A DNA stretch of 45,546 nt from an uncultured bacterium (lineage in GTDB: Bacteria; Bacillota; Clostridia; Lachnospirales; Lachnospiraceae), in the NCBI GenBank assembly GCA_947643595.1, contig CANRWP010000025.1:1-45546 (forward strand). Reading direction: 5' to 3'. The notes beneath the pieces are model-generated. The model searched no databases. It was not told where the DNA came from and saw only the letters and a program-made list of their open reading frames with translations. How positions within the stretch are numbered: position 1 is the first letter of the stretch; each line of letters begins with the position of its first letter. Of this stretch, positions 23,909 to 32,005 are shown one piece after another. The translations under genes were made by a program, and so were the position numbers.

Positions 23909-25096
23909 ATGGGAATGGTTAAAAGCGGAAAAAACAGGGGAAAGTGGCTGGCCCTGACGCTCGCGGCGGTCATTGCTGTGGGAAGCATCCTGCCTGTCCG
24001 GGCGGCAGGGCCGGAGATCACCGCACCGTCGGCGATCGTGGTGGAGGCTTCCACAGGGCAGGTTGTCTATGAGAAGAATGCGGAGGAGAGAAGAAGTCCG
24101 GCCAGCATCACCAAGATCATGACCCTGCTGATTATTTTTGATTATCTGGACAACGGAAAGGTAAAACTGGAAGATGAAGTGCGGACTTCGGCCCATGCAC
24201 AGTCCATGGGCGGATCTCAGGTCTTTCTGGAGGAGGGGGAGATCCAGACATTGGATACGCTGATCAAATGTATCGCGGTGGCGTCCGGCAACGATGCGGC
24301 CGTGGCGGCGGCGGAGCATGTGGCGGGAAGTGAGGAGGAGTTTGTCTATCTGATGAATCAGAGAGCGGCATCCCTCGGTATGGAAAATACGCACTTTGAG
24401 GATTGCTGCGGTCTGACGGATTCCGACGGACACTATACGACGGCGAGGGATGTGGCGATCATGTCCAGAGAGCTGATCACAAAATATCCGGAGATCTACG
24501 ATTATACGGGGATCTGGATGGAAGATATCACGCATACGACAAACAGAGGGTCGGAGACCTTTACGCTGTCCAGCACCAACAAGCTGCTGAAAAGCTATGA
24601 GTGGGCGACCGGATTAAAGACCGGCTCCACCAGCAAGGCGAAATTTTGTCTTTCCGCCACGGCGAAAAAGGACAATATGGAGATGATCGCGGTGGTGATG
24701 GGCGCGGAGGAGGGGAAGATCCGGTTTTCCGAGGCGATCACGCTGCTTAGCTACGGCTACAGTGTAAGCCATATCTACGAGGATAAGAACGAGGATATTC
24801 TGCCGGATGTGCCGATCAAAGGCGCCATAGTGGAGAAGGCGGAGGTCGCCTACCAGGGACCATTCCGCTATCTGGATATCACCGGACAGAATCTGGACGG
24901 TGTGGAGAAGATCATCTCTTTGCCGGAGCAGGTACAGGCGCCGGTGAAGGCCGGAGATACGGCCGGGGAGGTCATTTATCTGCTCGCCGGGAATAAGCTG
25001 GGAAGCGTTCCGATCCTGTTTAAGGAGGATATTCCCAAAGCGGTTTACCGGGATTTTGTGAGGAAAGCTTTTCAGGAGTTTTTGCTGTCGGCCTGA
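23909..25096 (+). CDS. Serine D-Ala-D-Ala carboxypeptidase (DacF-like), first of two
   Basis: A 395-residue secreted or membrane-attached penicillin-binding protein that trims the terminal D-Ala of peptidoglycan peptides. A signal peptide (WLALTLAAVIAVGSILPVRAA) ends near residue 33. S66-I-T-K69 is the catalytic SxxK, ASGNDAA the SxN motif near 130, and LKTGSTSKA the KTG motif near 237. The C-terminal beta domain (PES-type PBP5_C) follows, ending with a probable amphipathic anchor FRKAFQEFLLSA. It lies 58 bases after trmD and upstream of a metallophosphoesterase gene with its own promoter. Confidence 0.94.
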   Translation: MGMVKSGKNRGKWLALTLAAVIAVGSILPVRAAGPEITAPSAIVVEASTGQVVYEKNAEERRSPASITKIMTLLIIFDYLDNGKVKLEDEVRTSAHAQSMGGSQVFLEEGEIQTLDTLIKCIAVASGNDAAVAAAEHVAGSEEEFVYLMNQRAASLGMENTHFEDCCGLTDSDGHYTTARDVAIMSRELITKYPEIYDYTGIWMEDITHTTNRGSETFTLSSTNKLLKSYEWATGLKTGSTSKAKFCLSATAKKDNMEMIAVVMGAEEGKIRFSEAITLLSYGYSVSHIYEDKNEDILPDVPIKGAIVEKAEVAYQGPFRYLDITGQNLDGVEKIISLPEQVQAPVKAGDTAGEVIYLLAGNKLGSVPILFKEDIPKAVYRDFVRKAFQEFLLSA

Positions 25097-25105
25097 GCGG
25101 ATAAG

Positions 25106-25135
25106 TGGACAAAACGGCATATGCTGTGTTACAAT
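25106..25135 (+). promoter_or_regulatory. Sigma-A type promoter of the metallophosphoesterase gene
   Basis: TGGACA at 25106-25111 and TACAAT at 25130-25135 are separated by 18 bases, in the short gap after the first carboxypeptidase gene and 34 bases before the next start codon. Confidence 0.6.
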
Positions 25136-25169
25136 CAGACAGTATGTGCAAAATGCGGACAGGAGGACA

Positions 25170-26093
25170 ATGATGAGGATGAACAGTACATGGATAGTGA
25201 CCGTATTGCTTGTACTGTTTGTGTGCCTTGTCATTGTCCTGCTCTGGGTTATGATCTGGGACAGCAACCGTTTTGTGATAAAAAAGTATGCGTTTCAGTC
25301 GGACAAGCTGAAGAAAGACTGCCGTATCCTGTTTTTGTCGGATCTGCATAACAAGGAGTATGGTGTCGGGAATGAGAGGCTTCTGCAGGCGATCGAAGAG
25401 CTCTCCCCGGATCTGATCCTGATCGGCGGCGATATGATCAATGCCAGACCGGGGGTTTCTTCTCAGAAGGGGGCGGCTTTTGTGCTGGCCTGCGCGGAGA
25501 AATATCCGGTTTACTATGCGTTTGGAAATCATGAGTATCGTGCCAGGATTTATCCCGACGTTTATGATACGATGTATCCGGACTATATGGAAAGTCTCCG
25601 GGGGAGCAATATTTGTTTTCTGGATAATGCAAACTGCCATCTGCCGGAATTTGGCATCTGTCTGACCGGGCTGACGATAGACAGAGAATACTATAAACGG
25701 TTTGTAAAAAGAAAACTGAGGGAGGGCTATCTTTCGGAGACGATAGGGGAAGCGGACAGTTCTTTCTATCAGGTACTGCTCGCACATAATCCGGAATTTT
25801 TTCCGGACTATGCGGCGTGGAAACCGGATCTGGTACTTTCCGGGCATGTGCACGGAGGCGTAGCGAGAATTCCCGGATATAAAGGAGTGATAGCGCCCTC
25901 TCTGCTGCCCTTTCCGCATTATGACGGCGGATTGTTTGAAGAGCGGGGCAGCCGTATGATCATCAGCCGCGGGCTTGGCATGCACACAATTCCCGTGCGG
26001 CTTTTCAATCCCGGGGAACTGGTGGCAGTGGATCTGCATAGGGAAAGCGGAGAAAGCGACGAAAAGAGAGGCAAAATATGGCAATTCCGGTAA
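25170..26093 (+). CDS. Membrane-anchored metallophosphoesterase (YkuE/YaeI-like)
   Basis: A 307-residue protein with one N-terminal membrane helix (about residues 4-27, rich in V/L) and a calcineurin-like phosphoesterase domain. All metal motifs are present: FLSDLHN (D-x-H), GGDMIN, FGNHE, LLAHNPEFF and SGHVHGG. The YkuE/YaeI subgroup includes UDP-2,3-diacylglucosamine hydrolase-like enzymes, but Gram-positive members have unknown substrates. A GTG frame opens at 25146; AGGAGG at 25161-25166 points to ATG 25170 or 25173. Its 3' end overlaps scpA by 16 bases, so it is coupled to scpAB. Confidence 0.88.
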   Translation: MMRMNSTWIVTVLLVLFVCLVIVLLWVMIWDSNRFVIKKYAFQSDKLKKDCRILFLSDLHNKEYGVGNERLLQAIEELSPDLILIGGDMINARPGVSSQKGAAFVLACAEKYPVYYAFGNHEYRARIYPDVYDTMYPDYMESLRGSNICFLDNANCHLPEFGICLTGLTIDREYYKRFVKRKLREGYLSETIGEADSSFYQVLLAHNPEFFPDYAAWKPDLVLSGHVHGGVARIPGYKGVIAPSLLPFPHYDGGLFEERGSRMIISRGLGMHTIPVRLFNPGELVAVDLHRESGESDEKRGKIWQFR

Positions 26094-26836
26094 AGCTGGA
26101 GGTGTTCGAGGGACCCCTCGACCTGCTCCTGCATCTGATCGATAAAAATAAAATAGATATCTACGACATCCCGATCACGCTGATCACGGAGCAGTATCTG
26201 GATTACATCAGGCAGATGGAGTCCGAGGATATGAATGTGATGAGCGAGTTTCTTGTGATGGCGGCGACGCTTTTGGATATAAAATGTAAGATGCTCCTTC
26301 CGGCGGAAGTGAATGAGGAAGGGGAGGAGGAAGATCCGAGGGCGGAACTGGTGCAGAAGCTGTTGGAGTATAAGATATACAAATATATGTCTTACGAGCT
26401 GAAAGACCTCCATATGAGCGCGGGGAAGGCGTTTTATCGGGAGGCTCATATGCCGAAGGAGATCGCGGAGTACAGACCGCCCATAGATTACGGGGAGCTG
26501 ATCGGGGAGGCTACGCTGGTCAAACTGAACGAGATGTTCCGCTTTATATTAAAGCGGCAGGAGGAGAAGATCGATCCGGTCAGAAGCGGTTTTGGCAAAA
26601 TTGAAAAGGATGAGATCGATCTGGACCGGAAGCAGGTCTATCTGCAGAATTATCTGCTCAAGCACAGATACTGTTCTTTCCGGGAGCTGCTCGAGAAACA
26701 GAACAGCAAGATGGAGATCATTGTCACCTTTTTGCTGGTGCTGGAGATGATGAAGATCGGAAAGATCGTGATCGAGCAGGAAGACCTGTTCGGCGAGATA
26801 CAGATCGTGGTAAAAAAGGAACCGATCATAACATAA
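26078..26836 (+). CDS. scpA: Segregation and condensation protein A
   Basis: A 252-residue kleisin subunit that bridges SMC heads. KLEVFEGPLDLLLHLIDKNKIDIYDIPI is the diagnostic N-terminal motif, LVMAATLLDIKCKMLLP follows near residue 70, and the C-terminal winged helix (VTFLLVLEMMKIGKIVIEQEDLFGEI) closes the protein. It overlaps the phosphoesterase gene by 16 bases and is followed by scpB after 33 bases, the usual order. Confidence 0.97.
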   Translation: MAIPVKLEVFEGPLDLLLHLIDKNKIDIYDIPITLITEQYLDYIRQMESEDMNVMSEFLVMAATLLDIKCKMLLPAEVNEEGEEEDPRAELVQKLLEYKIYKYMSYELKDLHMSAGKAFYREAHMPKEIAEYRPPIDYGELIGEATLVKLNEMFRFILKRQEEKIDPVRSGFGKIEKDEIDLDRKQVYLQNYLLKHRYCSFRELLEKQNSKMEIIVTFLLVLEMMKIGKIVIEQEDLFGEIQIVVKKEPIIT

Positions 26837-26869
26837 CATATGATATTTTTTTGAAAAGGAAGAAAAACG

Positions 26870-27439
26870 GTGGAGAAAGATAAGGCAAAAGCGGTTTTGG
26901 AAGCGATTTTATTCACGCTGGGAGATTCTGTGGAGATCGCCCGTCTGGCGGAGGTGATCGAACTCAGTAAAAAGGAGACAAAGGAACTGCTTCAGGAATT
27001 GAAACAGACATATCAGACGAAAGATCGGGGAATCGAACTGATCGAGCTGGAGGATGCGGTGCAGCTCTGCACGAAAAACGAAATGTATGAGTATCTGGTG
27101 AAGATAGCGAAGACGCCGAGAAAGCATGTGCTCACCGATACAATGCTGGAGACTCTCTCGATTATTGCCTACAAGCAGCCGGTGACAAAACTGGATATCG
27201 AAAGGATCCGCGGCGTCAGCTGTGATTTTGCGGTGAACAGGCTTCTGGAGTATGATCTTGTTCAGGAATTGGGGAGACTGGACGCGCCGGGACGTCCTAT
27301 GCTCTTTGGTACAACGGAGCAGTTCCTGAGGAGTTTCGGAGTGAAGAGTCTGAGTGATCTGCCGGAGTTAAATCCCGTCCAGGTGGAGGAGTTCAGGGAA
27401 CAGGCTGAGGCTGAGGCCCGCCAGACGGTGGACATTTAA
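26870..27439 (+). CDS. scpB: Segregation and condensation protein B
   Basis: A 189-residue protein of two winged-helix domains that binds ScpA as a dimer. AVLEAILFTLGDSVEIARLAEVIEL and LETLSIIAYKQPVTKLDIERIRGV are standard ScpB signatures; GRPMLFGTTEQFLRSFGVKSLSDLPEL is the C-terminal one. It starts with GTG; AGGAAG lies upstream at suitable distance. A TATAAT near 27476 downstream without a clear -35 may start transcription of the next gene. Confidence 0.97.
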   Translation: MEKDKAKAVLEAILFTLGDSVEIARLAEVIELSKKETKELLQELKQTYQTKDRGIELIELEDAVQLCTKNEMYEYLVKIAKTPRKHVLTDTMLETLSIIAYKQPVTKLDIERIRGVSCDFAVNRLLEYDLVQELGRLDAPGRPMLFGTTEQFLRSFGVKSLSDLPELNPVQVEEFREQAEAEARQTVDI

Positions 27440-27510
27440 TCGCTGTTTTCAGGTCTAAAGAAAAATGCGGCACCATATAATGATCGTAAAGATCAACAGG
27501 AAAGTGTCGG

Positions 27511-28758
27511 ATGAAGAGAAAAAAGAGCAGAGGGAAAATAATAACACTTGTTATCACTATGTTGGTGGGGATTCTGCCTTACCGGACGGTACAGGCAGAA
27601 CAGACAAACCTTGATTTATACGCCCGGGGAGCGGTACTTATGGACGCTGATTCCGGGCGCGTTTTATATGGAAAAGAGGCGGATGTCGCATTGCCGATGG
27701 CGAGTACGACGAAGATCATGACCTGTATTCTGGCGTTGGAGAGAGGAAACCTGGAGGACGAGGTGGAGGTTTCTTCCTATGCGGCATCCCAGCCCCAGGT
27801 GCATCTGGGTATGAGCAAAGGGGAAAGTTTTTATCTGAGAGATCTCCTGTTTTCGCTGATGCTGGAATCCCACAATGATTCGGCGGTGGCAATCGCAGAA
27901 CATATCGGCGGTTCCGTGGAGGATTTCGCGAAGCTGATGAACGAAAAGGCGGAAGAGATCGGCTGCAGCGATACGCACTTTATCACGCCGAATGGTCTGG
28001 ATGCTGTGGAAATGATAGACGGCGCGGAAGTGCGGCATTCGACGACTGCCAGAGATCTGGCGCTGATCATGCGTTACTGTATTATGGAGTCACCTGAGAA
28101 GGAGGGGTTTCTGGAGATTACTGGGGCGGCAAACTACAGTTTTGCAAACCGCCAGGGGAGCCGCAGCTACAGCTGTACAAACCACAACGCGTTTCTGAAT
28201 ATGATGGATGGCGCGCTCTCAGGGAAGACCGGTTTTACCGGCGGAGCGGGATACTGCTATGTGGGGGCGCTGCGGCGGGAGGACAGAACCTTTATCGTGG
28301 CGCTTCTCGCCTGCGGGTGGCCGAACCATAAGACATATAAATGGGTGGACACAAGAAAACTCATGGAGTACGGCCTGAATAATTATGAATACCAGAATAT
28401 CTATAAGACCGTGGAGGTAAAGCCGGTAAAGGTTCTGGAGGGGCAGCCTTTCGGGGAGCGTTTCGACCCCTATGCAGAAGTGGCAGTGGAAGTGGAGATG
28501 CGGGCAAAGGAAGGAGATAAGAACGAAGGGGAGCTGAATTTTCTGCTTTCCGTACAGGACGAGATAAAGATCGACGTAACTTACGCGGGAGAAATCAGTG
28601 CGCCGGTGGAAAAAGGAAGAACAGTGGGGAGAATAGTATATAATGTAAACGATGAACCGGTGAAGGAGTACGAGTTGGTGTTGAAAGACAGTGTGAAACG
28701 GAAAGACTGGCGTTATATGGGAAGATATATATGGCAGGAATTTCTGCTTGCCGCCTGA
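27511..28758 (+). CDS. Serine D-Ala-D-Ala carboxypeptidase (DacF-like), second of two
   Basis: A 415-residue exported D,D-carboxypeptidase. The signal peptide (ITLVITMLVGILPYRTVQAE) ends near residue 29. S65-T-T-K68 is the catalytic SxxK, ESHNDSA the SxN near residue 121, and SGKTGFTGGAG the KTG motif near 237. The C-terminal domain ends in WQEFLLAA, similar to the first copy's QEFLLSA anchor. It differs from the first in the HxTTARDLALIMRYC region and overall sequence, so it is an old paralogue. In Firmicutes, DacF next to scpAB is common. Confidence 0.94.
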   Translation: MKRKKSRGKIITLVITMLVGILPYRTVQAEQTNLDLYARGAVLMDADSGRVLYGKEADVALPMASTTKIMTCILALERGNLEDEVEVSSYAASQPQVHLGMSKGESFYLRDLLFSLMLESHNDSAVAIAEHIGGSVEDFAKLMNEKAEEIGCSDTHFITPNGLDAVEMIDGAEVRHSTTARDLALIMRYCIMESPEKEGFLEITGAANYSFANRQGSRSYSCTNHNAFLNMMDGALSGKTGFTGGAGYCYVGALRREDRTFIVALLACGWPNHKTYKWVDTRKLMEYGLNNYEYQNIYKTVEVKPVKVLEGQPFGERFDPYAEVAVEVEMRAKEGDKNEGELNFLLSVQDEIKIDVTYAGEISAPVEKGRTVGRIVYNVNDEPVKEYELVLKDSVKRKDWRYMGRYIWQEFLLAA

Positions 28759-28836
28759 ACGGATCCGGGCATGAAAATGGAAGATGTAACCGAATAGGCA
28801 AAATTTGTCGGAACAGGAAAAAATTTGTTATTTTTC

Positions 28837-28865
28837 TTGACTTTTGTCATGGATAGGGTTACAAT
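28837..28865 (+). promoter_or_regulatory. Strong sigma-A promoter of the repeat-protein gene
   Basis: TTGACT (28837-28842, 5/6) and TACAAT (28860-28865, 5/6) are separated by exactly 17 bases. The start codon is 51 bases after the -10, with AAGGAAGG before it. Confidence 0.8.
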
Positions 28866-28916
28866 TTTGGTGGGTGAAAAACCGGATTATATAACATTAA
28901 AGGAAGGGTGAATGAG

Positions 28917-29546
28917 ATGAAAAAAATGAGCATCATCAAAAAACTCAGCGCTACAGCGGTTGTTGCAGCTATGCTTGTTAGCATGTTCGGTATGACTGTA
29001 TCTGCAGCTGGTAAGGCAACATTAGAGGAGCAGGCAGCGATCGCAGCGCGCAAAGCGGCGGAAGCAGCAGCAGCTCTGGCAGAGCAGCAGGAGATCGTAG
29101 TGAGAAAGAGTTCTGAAAAAGCGGACGCTATGTCTGAAAAGGTTGATATCCAGGCGCGTCTGGATGCGGATGCAGCGGCTGTACTGGCAGAGAAGATCGC
29201 AATTCTGCAGGCTAAGGGCGGCGACGCAGCATTATTGGCAGAGCAGCTCGCAACTCTGGAACGTCTGAGCGCAGAAGAACTGGCAGCACTTCAGGAAAAG
29301 ATTGATATTCTGGCACGTGAAGATGCGGAAGCAGCAGCAGTTCTTGCTGAGAAGCTTGCTATTCTTCAGGGCAAATCCGATAATTCCGCTCTGACAGCAG
29401 AGCAGCTCGCAACTCTGGAGCGCAAGAATTCGGATGCAGTGGCAGCACTTCAGGAGAAGATCGCTATCCTTGAGCGCAAGCAGGCGGAAGCAGCAGCAGT
29501 GCTCGCTGAGAAAGAAGCTATTGCAGCTCGCAAGGCTTCCGAATAG
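28917..29546 (+). CDS. Secreted alanine-rich protein built of ten 17-18-residue helical repeats
   Basis: A 209-residue protein of no named family known to me. Residues 1-32 are a signal peptide (basic IIKKL, hydrophobic AVVAAMLVSMFGM, cleavage near VSAA). The other 177 residues divide without remainder into ten tandem repeats of 17 or 18 residues, loosely AAAVLAEKxAILxRKxAE. Units 4-6 (residues 86-138) and 7-9 (139-191) form a duplicated 53-residue block. The mature part has no Cys, His, Pro or aromatic residue, pointing to a long helix or coiled coil. GTG at 28908 could start it, but AAGGAAGG fits ATG 28917. It has its own promoter and terminator, upstream of the decarboxylase cluster. There is no sortase motif or later membrane helix. 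Confidence 0.85.
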   Translation: MKKMSIIKKLSATAVVAAMLVSMFGMTVSAAGKATLEEQAAIAARKAAEAAAALAEQQEIVVRKSSEKADAMSEKVDIQARLDADAAAVLAEKIAILQAKGGDAALLAEQLATLERLSAEELAALQEKIDILAREDAEAAAVLAEKLAILQGKSDNSALTAEQLATLERKNSDAVAALQEKIAILERKQAEAAAVLAEKEAIAARKASE

Positions 29547-29581
29547 GAATTGTCTTGAAAACAGAATTCGATAGAAAGAAT

Positions 29582-29616
29582 ACAGCATCGGCTGCGGAGG
29601 CCGGTGCTGTTTTTTT
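29582..29616 (+). terminator. Rho-independent terminator of the repeat-protein gene
   Basis: ACAGCATCGGC (29582-29592) pairs with GCCGGTGCTGT (29600-29610), with one G-U pair, around a 7-base loop, followed by seven T residues. Confidence 0.93.
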
Positions 29617-29638
29617 GAAAAAAATTTGCGGTTTTTTG

Positions 29639-29668
29639 TTGTGTTTTTCGGGAAACTTATGTTATACT
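29639..29668 (+). promoter_or_regulatory. Candidate promoter of the carboxyltransferase/Na+ pump cluster
   Basis: TATACT at 29663-29668 is a good -10; TTGTGT at 29639-29644 with an 18-base spacer is a moderate -35. A 79-base leader follows to the ATG at 29747, containing a GGGGGA/TCCCTC hairpin near 29685-29703. Confidence 0.55.
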
Positions 29669-29746
29669 AATCCAGTATGCAATATGGGGGATTTTGGTCC
29701 CTCATTCAGGTAGTTATTATTTTTTATTATAAATGGAGGAACAAGT

Positions 29747-31174
29747 ATGGGCACTACTTCAAAAGCGAGCCAAAGAATTACAGCTTTGCTCGATGAAAAC
29801 AGTTTCGTTGAAATTGGTGCGCTTGTAACAGCAAGAGCTACTGATTTTGATCTGAAACAGACAGAGACTCCTTCTGATGGTGTTATCACAGGATATGGAG
29901 TGATTGACGGTAATCTTGTATATGTATACAGTCAGGATGCGGCCGTGTTGAACGGATCCGTGGGCGAGATGCATGCAAAGAAGATTACAAACCTCTATGA
30001 CCTGGCCATGAAGACCGGAGCACCGGTGATCGGTCTGATCGATTCTGCTGGACTGAGATTACAGGAGGGCGCTGATGCGCTCAATGCGTTCGGTGAGATC
30101 TATAGCAAGCAGGTTATGGCCAGCGGCATGATTCCGCAGATCACTGCGATCTTTGGAAATTGCGGCGGCGGTATTGCTATTTTCCCGACTCTGACAGATT
30201 TTACCTTTATGGAAAAGGCAAAGGCAAAACTGTTTGTCAATTCTCCGAATGCCATCGATGGAAATGAGATCAGCAAATGCGATACTTCCGCGGCGGCTTT
30301 CCAGAGCGAAGAGGCAGGCATTGTGGATGTGGTGGCAGAAGAGGATGAGATTTACGGAAAAATCCGTGAACTGATCGGTTTCTTACCGGCTAACTGTGAC
30401 GACGAGGCAGTATCCGATTGTACGGACGACCTGAACAGGGCTTCCGCGGAGCTGGCAAACTGTGTGGGAGATACCTCTATCGCTCTGTCTCAGATTGCGG
30501 ATGACGGCGTATTTTTTGAGACGAAAGCAGACTACGGCAAGAATATGGTGACCGGCTTTATCAGACTGGACGGCATCACGGTGGGCTGTGTGGCGAACCG
30601 CACGGAAGTTTATGATGAGGAGGGCAATGTGGCAGAAAAGTTTGACGCGGTGCTTTCCCCGAGAGGCTGTGAGAAAGCTGCTTCCTTTGTGAAGTTCTGC
30701 GATGCTTTTGATATCCCTGTCCTGACGTTGACGAATGTTAAGGGTTACGCCGCTACCAAGTGTGCGGAGAAGCGCATGGCAAAGGCGGTGGCACAGATGA
30801 CGGCGGCTTTTGCGGAAGCGACTGTTCCGAAAATAAACGTGATCATTGGTCAGGCTTACGGCAGCGCTTATGTGGCTATGAATTCCAGGGCGATCGGTGC
30901 GGATATGACTTTTGCATGGCCTGATGCCGAGATCGGTTCCATGGACGCGAAACATGCGGCACAGATCATGTATGACGGAAAAGGTGCAGATGTGATCAGT
31001 GAGAAAGCGGCTGAGTACGCAAAGCTTCAGGCCAGCGTACAGGGCGCAGCGAGAAGAGGATATGTGGACAGCATTATCGAAGCGGCGGATACGAGAAAAT
31101 ACGTGATCGGCGCGCTGGAGATGCTCTATACAAAGAAAGAAGACTGTCCGGACAAGAAACATGGAACGGTCTAG
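29747..31174 (+). CDS. Biotin-dependent carboxyltransferase subunit, MmdA/12S-like
   Basis: A 475-residue crotonase-fold carboxyltransferase, related to the alpha subunit of methylmalonyl-CoA decarboxylase and the 12S subunit of transcarboxylase. SDGVITGYGVIDGNLVYVYSQD and GGSVGEMHAKK-type N-domain features are followed by the LIDSAGLRLQEG oxyanion turn and IFGNCGGGIAIFPTLTDF; the C-domain has VLTLTNVKGY, IIGQAYGSAYVAMNSRAIGAD and FAWPDAEIGSMDAKHAAQIMY. It is slightly shorter than MmdA (about 510). The acyl-CoA partner cannot be read with certainty; methylmalonyl- or malonyl-CoA is likely. It is first in a five-gene cluster. Confidence 0.85.
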   Translation: MGTTSKASQRITALLDENSFVEIGALVTARATDFDLKQTETPSDGVITGYGVIDGNLVYVYSQDAAVLNGSVGEMHAKKITNLYDLAMKTGAPVIGLIDSAGLRLQEGADALNAFGEIYSKQVMASGMIPQITAIFGNCGGGIAIFPTLTDFTFMEKAKAKLFVNSPNAIDGNEISKCDTSAAAFQSEEAGIVDVVAEEDEIYGKIRELIGFLPANCDDEAVSDCTDDLNRASAELANCVGDTSIALSQIADDGVFFETKADYGKNMVTGFIRLDGITVGCVANRTEVYDEEGNVAEKFDAVLSPRGCEKAASFVKFCDAFDIPVLTLTNVKGYAATKCAEKRMAKAVAQMTAAFAEATVPKINVIIGQAYGSAYVAMNSRAIGADMTFAWPDAEIGSMDAKHAAQIMYDGKGADVISEKAAEYAKLQASVQGAARRGYVDSIIEAADTRKYVIGALEMLYTKKEDCPDKKHGTV

Positions 31175-31190
31175 AAAGGATGCTTCGTAT

Positions 31191-31961
31191 ATGAAAAAGA
31201 AACTTTTGATATGTCTTGCCATGCTTGTCTGCATCCTCGGTTTAACAGCTTGTGGTCAGGAAATGACAGAAAACAGCTTTATCGACAAAGACAGTGCGAA
31301 ACAGTCTGCGGAGATGACATGTGAACAGATCGCCAACTTGCAGCAGATGCTTGACGCATACGGCGTCGGCATGGCTGAATATGTAGAGATGAGCGGCGGA
31401 AATCCGGAGGACGCGGCGCTTGATATCGCGGCGATGGACAGCTGGAACGCGGCATCGGAAGAGTTTGGCAGCTTTGTTTCTATTTTGAGCGACGAGACAG
31501 AGGTCACGATCACAGAGGATAAGGCCGATGTCAAGGTGAAGATACAGGGCGACAAGGTATATAAAGGCAATAAACAGAGAACGGCTACCGTGGAGATCGT
31601 AATTACGGAGAAAGGCTATGACAGTATCAGCGTCTCGGCAGATTATGATATGAGCGAACTGATGACCAAAGCAGCTCTCAACACACTGCTTGGCATGGGA
31701 ACCGTGTTTGCGGTACTGGTTCTGATCTCTCTTCTGATCTCCTGTTTTAATTTTATTCCGAAGATCCAGGAGAAATTCAGGAAGAAACCTGCACAGACAG
31801 AGAGTGCGCCGGCAGCTGCAAAGGCAGTACAGCCGACGGTGGTTGTGGAGGAGGATTCAGATGATACGGAGCTGGTAGCAGTGATCGCGGCGGCGATCGC
31901 GGCAAGTGAAGGGGCTGTATCAGCTGATGGTTATGTGGTAAGGTCTATTATCAGACGATAA
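31191..31961 (+). CDS. OadG/MmdD-like gamma subunit with an N-terminal lipoprotein domain
   Basis: A 256-residue membrane protein. Residues 1-21 are a lipoprotein signal (LLICLAMLVCILGLTAC, lipid Cys21). About 140 extracytoplasmic residues follow. A single membrane helix lies at about 163-187 (TVFAVLVLISLLISCF), then an Ala/Pro-rich cytoplasmic linker and the OadG tail DTELVAVIAAAIAAS...VVRSIIRR. Ordinary OadG/MmdD subunits are about 80-130 residues and start at the helix, so the lipoprotein half is extra. The frame opens at 31161 inside the previous gene; AAAGGA before ATG 31191 and the lipobox support the shorter start. The gamma subunit assembles the pump and binds the carboxyltransferase. 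Confidence 0.82.
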   Translation: MKKKLLICLAMLVCILGLTACGQEMTENSFIDKDSAKQSAEMTCEQIANLQQMLDAYGVGMAEYVEMSGGNPEDAALDIAAMDSWNAASEEFGSFVSILSDETEVTITEDKADVKVKIQGDKVYKGNKQRTATVEIVITEKGYDSISVSADYDMSELMTKAALNTLLGMGTVFAVLVLISLLISCFNFIPKIQEKFRKKPAQTESAPAAAKAVQPTVVVEEDSDDTELVAVIAAAIAASEGAVSADGYVVRSIIRR

Positions 31962-32005
31962 AAATAAAAGGAAAGAAATCACTCATAAATTCAGGAGGAA
32001 ATAAC

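Noticed and set aside
23543-24535. 330-residue open frame on the minus strand overlapping trmD and the first carboxypeptidase gene
   Set aside because: Both + strand genes are certain from catalytic motifs; the antisense frame spans two genes and has no Shine-Dalgarno or domain.
25020-26084. 354-residue open frame on the minus strand
   Set aside because: Antisense to the metallophosphoesterase gene, whose metal motifs are all intact; no family features on the opposite strand.
29013-29543. Assembly artefact in the repeat protein
   Set aside because: The repeats differ in sequence and codon choice and keep one frame with a signal peptide and stop, so they are a genuine gene.
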